Source of the DNA: Planctomycetota bacterium
GTDB taxonomy: Bacteria > Planctomycetota > UBA1135 > UBA2386
Direction of reading: 5' to 3'
NCBI GenBank assembly: GCA_020848735.1
Contig: JADLHO010000088.1
Span: 1 to 32,975, forward strand
DNA length: 32,975 nucleotides
The position numbers were made by a program, and so were the translations under genes. The notes beneath the pieces were generated by a model. That model was not told the origin of the DNA, searched no databases, and was given only the letters and a program-made list of their open reading frames with translations. Numbering within the stretch: the stretch's first letter is position 1; every line of letters begins with the position of its first letter. Positions 1 to 6,428 of this stretch are shown here, one piece after another.

Positions 1-120
1 AGACGGCATGAACAAGACCATCGGTCAGCCGTGTGCGGGAAAACCGCACGCACGGTTGGAAAGGGGGGCTTGGTTGCTGCGGGCTTGCTTCTTCAACAAG
101 GTCCTGTAACCAAGCTCTAC
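1..120 (+). mobile_element. Group II intron, 3' end (domains V and VI), truncated by the window start
   Basis: Bases 26-58 fold as a classic group II domain V: CAGCCGTG pairs with CACGGTTG, then a two-base bulge (49-50), then TGCGG pairs with CCGCA around a GAAAA loop, and the strand begins with the AGC catalytic triad at 27-29. Bases 68-115 follow as a domain VI hairpin with outer arms GCTTGGTT (68-75) and AACCAAGC (108-115) and an inner CTTG/CAAG stem. The intron probably ends at CTCTAC (115-120), which fits the usual AY 3' end of bacterial introns. The maturase/reverse transcriptase gene and domains I-IV would lie before base 1, so it is unknown whether the element is complete or mobile. 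Domain V and VI are seen directly; the exact splice point and branch adenosine (perhaps 112 or 113) are inferred. Confidence 0.85.
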
Positions 121-122
121 CA

Positions 123-809
123 ATGCGCAATCCCCTGATCGCCGTCGTCCTGATCTTCTCGGTCGTCGCGCCCACGCTCCTCGCGCAGCGACCCGATTCC
201 AGACCAGTCACCCCTCCGCAGGAGCGTGCCGCCGCGGCGCCTCGCGACGAGAACGCGGAGATCGAGAAGCTCATCGTCGATGCGCTGGCCGCGTGGCGCG
301 CGCGCGACGAGGCCAAGGCGGCCGAATTCCTGCAGAAGGCCGCCGCGAAGCTGCAGGCGCGCGCCGCGCGCAATCTCGGCACCTTCCTCCCGCGTCAGGC
401 CGAAGGCTGGACCTTCGAAGAGCCGCACATCGACTCCGGCTCCTTCGGCGCGGGCGAGACCGCGATGCAATGGAGCAACGCGAACGTGAGCGCGACCAAG
501 GACGGCGACGACGAGAAGCGCGCCAACGTGCAGATCACCAATTCGCCGCAGCTCTATCAGGGCATGCAGGCGATGGTCGCCGCGCAGACGCAGATGCAGG
601 CCATCCTGCGCCAGCAGGGCATGGACATCGACGTGAAGGCGAAGAACGGCTTCCAGGTCCTGACGATGGTCCAGGACGGCGACGCGAATGCCTGGATCGT
701 CGGCAAGAAGATCGCCGTGACGATCTCGGTCAGCGGCGGTGATCGGCGGCTCCTCGACGGCGTCGTCGGCTGGCTCGACCTCGCGGGTCTCTCGCGCCTC
801 GACGGCTGA
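123..809 (+). CDS. Small secreted protein of unknown function
   Basis: The protein has 228 residues with a clear signal peptide (residues 1-21, hydrophobic core IAVVLIFSVVAPTLL, cleavage near LAQ). A charged alanine-rich helical stretch follows (about 40-85, rich in Glu, Lys and Arg), then a mixed alpha/beta part that ends in VVGWLDLAGLSRLDG. I do not recognise a family; no catalytic motif, cysteine pair or lipobox is visible. It is probably a periplasmic or exported protein. The ATG at 123 was chosen because the signal peptide starts there; the longer frame from base 33 would run through the intron's domains V and VI. No Shine-Dalgarno sequence precedes the ATG because the intron ends two bases upstream, so any ribosome binding site must come from the spliced 5' exon or be absent. 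Confidence 0.75.
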   Translation: MRNPLIAVVLIFSVVAPTLLAQRPDSRPVTPPQERAAAAPRDENAEIEKLIVDALAAWRARDEAKAAEFLQKAAAKLQARAARNLGTFLPRQAEGWTFEEPHIDSGSFGAGETAMQWSNANVSATKDGDDEKRANVQITNSPQLYQGMQAMVAAQTQMQAILRQQGMDIDVKAKNGFQVLTMVQDGDANAWIVGKKIAVTISVSGGDRRLLDGVVGWLDLAGLSRLDG

Positions 810-968
810 GACGCGGATCGGGAACCGACGCCACGGGGCCAGCCCCGCCTTCGATTCCCACCCGGCTCGTGACGGGGCCGCGGCGGGCCTTCCGACCGGA
901 GGGATTCGCCCCCTCCCGCGGTCCAGCGCGCGCTTGCCCGCGAGTGTCGTCGCCGCGATCGTGCGGAC

Positions 969-2351
969 GTGCGTCGTCGCGGTCGGATCGCCCTCTTCCT
1001 TCTCGCCGTCGTCGCGGCGCTCACCGCGTGGTTCGTGCCGCCGCAGCTCCGCTTCCTGTCGGCGGCCTGCGCGTATGCGGCGAAGGTCGCCGCTTCGGCG
1101 TGCTTCGTCGGGCAGCGCTCGCTCGACGACGTGCGGCGCGAGGAGCTCGCGCGCTTCGCGATGCTCTCGATCACGCTCGACGAGGCGAACCGCAGCGCGA
1201 CCGCGACCGCGTTCGCGATCGTCCAGGCGACGGCGCGCGTGAGGGAGGGACTCGGCGCGACGTTGGTGCACGAGCCGTCGCGCCCACTCGTGCCGGATCG
1301 GCTCGGCCAGCCGATCGCCGCCGCGGCGGTCGACGCACCCTGGCCGGAGGGAGAGGCGCTCGACGCGTCGGCATTGACGCCGTCGCAGCGTGCCCGCCTC
1401 GCACGCGTGATCGATGCGGCATTCGCGGATGCACCCGATGCCGGTCCCGCGCGGACGCGCGCCGTCGTCGTCGCCTGGCGGGGCCGGCTCGTCGCGGAAC
1501 GCCTCGCCCCGGGCTTCGCGCCGGACGTTCCGCAGCACGGCTGGTCGATGAGCAAGACCGTGCTCGCGACGCTGTTCGGCGTGCTCGCACGGCAGGGTCG
1601 TGTCGATCTGCAGGCGCGGGCACCGCTCGCGGCCTGGCGCGACGCTCACGACGGTCGCGAGACGATCACCGTCGATCAGCTCCTGCGCATGGAGAGCGGA
1701 CTCCGCTTCGTCGAGGACTACGAGGACCCGGACTCCGACGCGCTCCGCATGCTTTTCCTCGTCGACGACATGGCGGCGCACGCCGCGTCGCGTGCGATCG
1801 ACGTCGCCCCCGATCGGCGTTGGCAGTACTCGAGCGGCACCAGCCTGATCCTCTCGCGTCTCCTGCGGGAGATCGTCGGTGAGGCGACGATCCCGGGCTT
1901 CGCGCGCGAAGCGCTGTTCCGACCGCTGGGCATGCGCAGCGCGCTCGTCGAGTTCGATGGGTCGGGGACGCCCGTCCTCTCGTCGTACGTCTGGGCCTCG
2001 CCCCGCGACTGGGCGCGGCTCGGCCAGCTCTGGCTGCAGGATGGCGTCTGGAGGGGCGAGCGCCTGCTCGCGGAGGGATTCGTCGCGTATGCGACGACGC
2101 CGACGCCGCACGCGCCGCAGGCCCGCTTCGGTGCACATGTCTGGCTCAACGCCGGCGATGCCGCGGGCTCACGCGTCTGGCCGGACCTGCCACGCGACGT
2201 GTTCTGGGCGGCCGGCTTCGACGGGCAGTACCTCGTCGTGATCCCCTCGCACCAGCTCGTCGTGGTGCGCCTCGGTCAGACCCCCGATCGCAGGTCCTTC
2301 GACCTCTCGGCACTCGTCGCGGGCGCGATCGCCGCGGTGGGGGCCGACTGA
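969..2351 (+). CDS. Membrane-anchored serine hydrolase, beta-lactamase / 6-aminohexanoate-dimer hydrolase type
   Basis: The protein has 460 residues. An uncleaved signal anchor (about 7-23, IALFLLAVVAALTAWFV) tethers a penicillin-binding-protein-fold hydrolase outside the cytoplasm. The nucleophile motif SxxK is at S193-M-S-K196 (sequence HGWSMSK). The second motif is Y287-S-S, embedded in WQYSSGTS, as is usual for the NylB-like branch rather than the YxN of AmpC. The C-terminal strand AAGFDGQYLVVIPSHQLVVV is the typical family signature. The likely reaction is hydrolysis of an amide or ester through an acyl-serine; the substrate cannot be told from sequence. It starts with GTG, no earlier in-frame start looks better, and it ends 11 bases before the next gene, suggesting co-transcription. 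Resistance to beta-lactams should not be assumed from the fold. Confidence 0.88.
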   Translation: MRRRGRIALFLLAVVAALTAWFVPPQLRFLSAACAYAAKVAASACFVGQRSLDDVRREELARFAMLSITLDEANRSATATAFAIVQATARVREGLGATLVHEPSRPLVPDRLGQPIAAAAVDAPWPEGEALDASALTPSQRARLARVIDAAFADAPDAGPARTRAVVVAWRGRLVAERLAPGFAPDVPQHGWSMSKTVLATLFGVLARQGRVDLQARAPLAAWRDAHDGRETITVDQLLRMESGLRFVEDYEDPDSDALRMLFLVDDMAAHAASRAIDVAPDRRWQYSSGTSLILSRLLREIVGEATIPGFAREALFRPLGMRSALVEFDGSGTPVLSSYVWASPRDWARLGQLWLQDGVWRGERLLAEGFVAYATTPTPHAPQARFGAHVWLNAGDAAGSRVWPDLPRDVFWAAGFDGQYLVVIPSHQLVVVRLGQTPDRRSFDLSALVAGAIAAVGAD

Positions 2352-2362
2352 TCCGCGCCGTC

Positions 2363-3634
2363 ATGTCCTACCCACGTGTCTGGGCCACGTTCCTGCTCGC
2401 CGGACTCGCCGCGGCGCAGCAGACACCGCTCGAGATCCCTGCGTTCACCGCCTATGCGCATCCCGATCCGGACGCGATGCGACGCGACGACGACGGCAGC
2501 GTGCGGCGCTGGCGCGGCACGCTCTCGTGGTATGGCCACTTCGCGAAGCCGGGTGAGCTCCGCGTGACGGTTCGCCTGAGCGACGTGCGGGAGGCCGGTG
2601 GATTCCGGCTCGCGTGTTCGCCGACGAGCGGCGGTCCGGAACGCACGACCGTGACCGCGCGCTTCGCCGCCGGCGCGCGCGAGCTGGTGTTCCCGCCGTT
2701 GACCATCGCCGCGGCTGGATACCAGCGGCTCGAACTCGGCACCGACGACGCGCAGCGACCGGCCCTCGTCGCCCTCCTGCTCGAAGGCGAGGCGGCCCTC
2801 GGCGCGCGCTTCTGCCGATTGGAGCGCCGCAATGCGGCGTCCGTGCACCTCGGCTGGCAGGTCGAGCGTGCGGATCGCGAGGACGTCGAGTGGTTCTATT
2901 GCGAACTCACACCGCGCGACGACCCGCTGTGGACCTACTACATGGCGACCGGCTGGCACCGGGGCTACTTCGGGATGCAAGTCAACGGCCCGCGCGAGCG
3001 ACGGCTCATCTTCTCCGTGTGGGATGCGGGTGACGAGGCCATCGATCGAAGCAAGGTCGCCGAGGCGGATCGTGTGCAACTCGTCGCGAAGGGCGACGGT
3101 GTGGTGGCCGAGGGCTTCGGCAACGAGGGCACCGGCGGCCACAGCCACCTCGTCCATCCCTGGCGACTCGGCGAGACCTTCCGGTTCGCGCTGCACGCCC
3201 GCGTCGACGGCGATCGCACCGTCTATTCGGGCTGGTTCTATTTCGCCGAGCGCAAGGAATGGGGGCTGATCGCGAGCTTCAGCGCGCCCAAGGACGGCCG
3301 GCTCCCGCATGGCCTCTATTCGTTCGTCGAGAACTTCGCCGGGCAGAACGGCGACCTCCGGCGGCGTTGCGAGTTCGGCAATGCCTGGATCCGCACGTCC
3401 GGCGGCGCGTGGCGCGCGCTGCGGAGCGCGCGCTTCACGCACGACGGCCATGGCGAGAGCGAGCGGCTCGATCGCAGCGCGGGCGTGAGCGGCGCACGGC
3501 TCTACCTCGCGCAGGGTGGCTTCGTCGACGATCGCGAGCCGGGCGCGGTGACGGAGCACGGCGGCCTGCTCCGACTCGAGGGCGACGCGGGCGCGCCGCC
3601 CTCGGATCTGCCGCAGCCGATCAGTAGACGGTGA
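2363..3634 (+). CDS. Secreted DUF5077-DUF3472 domain protein
   Basis: The protein has 423 residues, with a signal peptide (about 1-19, WATFLLAGLAAAQ). The N-terminal half (about 20-150) has the beta-rich pattern of DUF5077, a carbohydrate-binding-like jelly roll that usually precedes DUF3472. Residues about 170-350 carry DUF3472 hallmarks: the WFYCELTP segment, the W-T-Y-Y-M-A-T-G-W start, GYFGMQVN, IFSVWDAG and the EGTGGHSHL segment. Such proteins are common in polysaccharide-degrading Bacteroidota and Planctomycetota, but their reaction is not established, so I infer only an extracellular role, perhaps in glycan binding. The gene sits 11 bases after the serine hydrolase. Its last 14 bases overlap the 3' end of the convergent gene on the minus strand. 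Confidence 0.85.
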   Translation: MSYPRVWATFLLAGLAAAQQTPLEIPAFTAYAHPDPDAMRRDDDGSVRRWRGTLSWYGHFAKPGELRVTVRLSDVREAGGFRLACSPTSGGPERTTVTARFAAGARELVFPPLTIAAAGYQRLELGTDDAQRPALVALLLEGEAALGARFCRLERRNAASVHLGWQVERADREDVEWFYCELTPRDDPLWTYYMATGWHRGYFGMQVNGPRERRLIFSVWDAGDEAIDRSKVAEADRVQLVAKGDGVVAEGFGNEGTGGHSHLVHPWRLGETFRFALHARVDGDRTVYSGWFYFAERKEWGLIASFSAPKDGRLPHGLYSFVENFAGQNGDLRRRCEFGNAWIRTSGGAWRALRSARFTHDGHGESERLDRSAGVSGARLYLAQGGFVDDREPGAVTEHGGLLRLEGDAGAPPSDLPQPISRR

Positions 3635-4604
3635 CGCGGACCGCGGTGCCGGCGACGAGCGGCACCGGCGCCGGCGAGCCGACGTCGAGGGCGAAGATCT
3701 GTCCGGAGATGTAAGCGCCCACGAACCCGGAGGGGATCGGCAGCGGGAAGCGCACGTAGCCGAAGGGCACCGGGCGTGGCGAGTTGGGCTGGTCGCCGAT
3801 CTCGGCGGTGCCGGTCGTGCCGCCGACCGTGAGGACGATGTCGGAGTTCAGAGCGCAGCCGACCGGGAAGCTCGGGCCGAGCGGGGTCGTGACGAAGAGC
3901 GGATCGAGGCCGATCACGAGCAGCGCCGAAGCCGCGGGCGGGAAGTTCGTGCCTTCGAAACCGAAGAGCGCATTGCCGTCGGTCGGGGGCGAGTTCGTGA
4001 ACGTGCTCGGGAACAGGCCCGACGACGTGGCACAGGCGGGGCCGTAGCTGCTGACGTTCTGCGCGTCCAAGGGGCTGCAGAAGATGCGCAGCTTGGGGGT
4101 CGCCGCGGCCGCAGCTCCCCACGCCGCGACGTTCTGACGCGTGCGGCGGTTGAGCGAGGTCGCGCCGCCCGGCTCCTCCGGCACGATCGAGCCGCCGGAC
4201 TCGACCCAGACCAGCCAGTAGTTCGTGCCGGCGTTCAGCGTGACGACGTTGCCGAAGTTGGTGCCGATCCAGTTCGCCGTGGTCGACATCTGGGAGAGCA
4301 GCGTGCCTCCCGTCAGCCGGCCGAGCGGCAGGAAGGTCGTGGGGTCCTCGTCCCAGATCTCGAGGCGCATGTAGTCGTCGCGGAGCGGCGAGGCCGTGAA
4401 GATCGCGGCGGCCTGCACCGTCAACGTGGTGGCCGGCGTGAACTGATAGGCGCGCGAGTTGGGAGTGCGTCCGACGAACGGCGACGCGGTGAGCGAGGTG
4501 CTGACCGTCGTGTTCGTGTCGTTGAACGCGAGGCACGGGGCGGTCTGTGCGGCGGCCGAGCCGGCGGCGAGGAGTGCCGAGAGGAATGCGAGGCGATCGA
4601 GCAT
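3621..4604 (-). CDS. Secreted protein with a lineage-typical C-terminal beta module
   Basis: The protein has 327 residues, with a signal peptide at 1-20 (LAFLSALLAAGSAAAQ). Residues 22-180 look like a beta-sandwich: an AYQFTPATTLTVQ strand pattern, then LEIWDEDP and GTNYWLVWVE, reminiscent of the choice-of-anchor or pre-peptidase C-terminal folds. Residues about 188-327 form a second module starting at YGPAC, with SALLVIG, GPSFPVGCAL, FPLPIPSGFVG and GQIFALD, a pattern I associate with secreted proteins of Planctomycetota. There are no catalytic residues to point to and no PEP-CTERM or LPXTG tail. The start was set at the ATG at 4604, with GGAG six bases upstream and the signal peptide directly behind; the frame extends further upstream but without signal-peptide character. 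A structural or surface role is a guess. Confidence 0.8.
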   Translation of the reverse strand: MLDRLAFLSALLAAGSAAAQTAPCLAFNDTNTTVSTSLTASPFVGRTPNSRAYQFTPATTLTVQAAAIFTASPLRDDYMRLEIWDEDPTTFLPLGRLTGGTLLSQMSTTANWIGTNFGNVVTLNAGTNYWLVWVESGGSIVPEEPGGATSLNRRTRQNVAAWGAAAAATPKLRIFCSPLDAQNVSSYGPACATSSGLFPSTFTNSPPTDGNALFGFEGTNFPPAASALLVIGLDPLFVTTPLGPSFPVGCALNSDIVLTVGGTTGTAEIGDQPNSPRPVPFGYVRFPLPIPSGFVGAYISGQIFALDVGSPAPVPLVAGTAVRVTVY

Positions 4605-4657
4605 CGAGGACTCCGGGTGAGGACGAGGTGGTCCACGGGGCGTGGAGACGGCGCGGG

Positions 4658-4663
4658 ATCGTA
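4658..4663 (-). promoter_or_regulatory. Possible -10 element for the minus-strand secreted protein
   Basis: Read on the minus strand this is TACGAT, about 53 bases before the ATG at 4604, in a 186-base divergent spacer. No convincing -35 box stands 16-18 bases upstream. It is a single hexamer match in GC-rich DNA, so it is a weak call. Confidence 0.2.
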
Positions 4664-4776
4664 GCGAGGTCGCTGACCGAACCGCGTATGCCCTTGTCCC
4701 GAACTCGTGCGGAGCAAAGCCGTCGCACCGCAAGGGGGGCACGGAGCTTCCGCGGCGCGCGGTCGCGGGCCGACCC

Positions 4777-4782
4777 TATCAT
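4777..4782 (+). promoter_or_regulatory. Possible -10 element directly before a secreted-protein gene
   Basis: TATCAT lies only eight bases before the ATG at 4791. If it is a real -10 box, transcription would begin at or next to the start codon and the mRNA would be leaderless; no Shine-Dalgarno sequence is visible in that spacer. No clear -35 box is seen. Confidence 0.3.
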
Positions 4783-4790
4783 GCTTCGCG

Positions 4791-6428
4791 ATGAAGCTCG
4801 CTCGTGCCGCGTTCGCGTTCCTCGCCGTCTCCGCCGCGTCGGTCGCGCAGATTCCCGGTTCCTTCGAGTCCTTCGGTGAAGGTTGTCCCGACGGCAGTCT
4901 GCTGTACGAGCAGTTCGCGCCCGGGACCTTCGACCTCGGCGGCGGCCTCTCGCTCGATTGGATTCCGAACGGTGGCCTGGGTTACACGGTCACGCGCGGC
5001 ATCGCGTCCTTCCTGCCCTTTGCGGGCGGTCTGATCGTCGGACTGGGCGACGACGCGCTGTCGGGACCGATCGCGCTCGGGTTCTCGTTCCCCTATCCGA
5101 CCGGGTTGCGCACGACGACGCAGATCGACATCTGCTCGAACGGCTATGTCTATCTGGAGCCGGGCACGATCACGTCCACGCGATGCTGTGATGGGAGCGG
5201 CAACGTGCTGCGTGCATTCCGCAACGACACGCCGAGCTGGGCCCTGCTCGGCACCGATCTCGATCCGGGTCGTGGCGGAACCGTCTGGTTCAATTCGGCG
5301 CCCGGAGTCGCCTGGGTGACCTGGGATCAGATCCAGGAGGATGGCCAACCCGGGCTGAACACCTGCCAGATCCAATTCTGGGCGAGCGGCCAGGTCTCCA
5401 TGGTGTGGACCAGCGTGGCGATCCAGGCGCACAACACGATCGTCGGTTGGTCGGGCGGCAACGGCGTCGACGACGACGGCTCCTTCGACTTCTCCGTGCA
5501 TCCCATCCACGACATGGGAGCTTCGTCCGGGCCGCTGACGATCTCCGCACCGCTCGCGAGCCTGCCCACGATCGGTCGCACGTTCGTCGTCGACATCGGC
5601 AACGTGCCGTCGAACGCGCTCGCCGGCGCGCTGCTGCTCGCGACGTCGACCGCGAACGTCGATCTCGGTGCGATCGGCATGGGCGGCTGCCGGCTCTACG
5701 TGGGCAGCGAGCTGCCGTCGTTCCCCGTCGCGCTCAACCCGCCGACGGGCAGCGTCACGATGCCGATCCCGAACCTCGCGTCGCTCGCGGGCTTCGTGAT
5801 GCACGCGCAACAGGCGGTGTTCGCCCCCAACGTGACCACGCTCGGCGTCGCGACCTCGAACCGCCGCACGCTGCGCATCGGCAACGTCGATCCGGTCGTC
5901 GTGCGGGCGAGCGGCGCGGAGAACCTGAACGACGACCTCCAGAACCCCTTCTGGACGATCGTGAATGCGACGCCCTTCGACATCGTGTCCGTGCGCCTCG
6001 ACTGGGCGCTCTCGCCGGTGGCGAACTCGATCTACTTCGACACGAACCAGGTCGGGCTCGGCGATCGCTTCGACGGCGGCAACAGCACGACGGCGCTCTG
6101 CAAGGGCACGTACCGCAACGGCAGCGACGTGCTCACCGGCCTCGACTACGCGGTCTCCGGACCGACGCCCTGCGGCGCCACGTCGCGCACGGGTTGGATC
6201 GGGCTGATCTACGGCGCGGCGGCCGGCGACTTCCGCGCGATCGAGTTCCGCTTCACGCAGTTCAACCCGGGCGAGTCCTTCCAGTTCGACGCCGAGACCG
6301 ACGGCGGGCCCGGCGGACGGGGCGGCGACATGGCCGGTCTGCTCGTCACGGTCCGACTCTCCAACGGCACGACGCGCAGCGGCGTCCTGACCGCGATCGA
6401 CACTCTGACGTCCACGGTGAGCCTGTGA
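4791..6428 (+). CDS. Large secreted protein, coupled to the downstream CRTAC1-type protein
   Basis: The protein has 545 residues, with a signal peptide at 1-20 (AAFAFLAVSAASVAQ). Residues about 25-240 form a beta-rich domain with aromatic and aspartate-rich turns (IDICSNGYVYLEPG, LLGTDLDPGRGG, WASGQVSMVW, GWSGGNGVDDDG), recalling NIDO-like or adhesion-type extracellular domains, though I cannot assign one firmly. Residues about 270-365 repeat the module of the divergent neighbour at 3621-4604 (ALLLATS, GGCRLYVG, VTMPIPNLASLAG, HAQQAVFAP). Residues about 378-545 form a further beta domain with FDGGNS and DAETDGGPGG. There is no enzyme motif. The ATG at 4791 starts the signal peptide. The stop codon overlaps the GTG start of the next gene by four bases, so the two secreted proteins are probably made together. 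Confidence 0.8.
   Translation: MKLARAAFAFLAVSAASVAQIPGSFESFGEGCPDGSLLYEQFAPGTFDLGGGLSLDWIPNGGLGYTVTRGIASFLPFAGGLIVGLGDDALSGPIALGFSFPYPTGLRTTTQIDICSNGYVYLEPGTITSTRCCDGSGNVLRAFRNDTPSWALLGTDLDPGRGGTVWFNSAPGVAWVTWDQIQEDGQPGLNTCQIQFWASGQVSMVWTSVAIQAHNTIVGWSGGNGVDDDGSFDFSVHPIHDMGASSGPLTISAPLASLPTIGRTFVVDIGNVPSNALAGALLLATSTANVDLGAIGMGGCRLYVGSELPSFPVALNPPTGSVTMPIPNLASLAGFVMHAQQAVFAPNVTTLGVATSNRRTLRIGNVDPVVVRASGAENLNDDLQNPFWTIVNATPFDIVSVRLDWALSPVANSIYFDTNQVGLGDRFDGGNSTTALCKGTYRNGSDVLTGLDYAVSGPTPCGATSRTGWIGLIYGAAAGDFRAIEFRFTQFNPGESFQFDAETDGGPGGRGGDMAGLLVTVRLSNGTTRSGVLTAIDTLTSTVSL

Noticed and set aside
33..122. Upstream extension of the first gene into bases 33-122
   Set aside because: These bases form domains V and VI of a group II intron, and the signal peptide begins at 123.
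834..847. CGGGG-CCAG-CCCCG hairpin after the first gene as a terminator
   Set aside because: The stem is only five base pairs with no T-tract; such stems are common by chance in DNA this rich in GC.
117..2138. A minus-strand open frame of about 670 codons opposite the first two genes
   Set aside because: It is Arg/Asp/Glu-rich low-complexity translation opposite a signal-peptide protein and a serine hydrolase with clear SxxK and YSS motifs.
5405..6424. Upstream extension of the CRTAC1-type frame by 340 codons
   Set aside because: The extension is Arg/His-rich and overlaps the whole second half of a real secreted protein; the signal peptide after the GTG at 6425 shows the true start.
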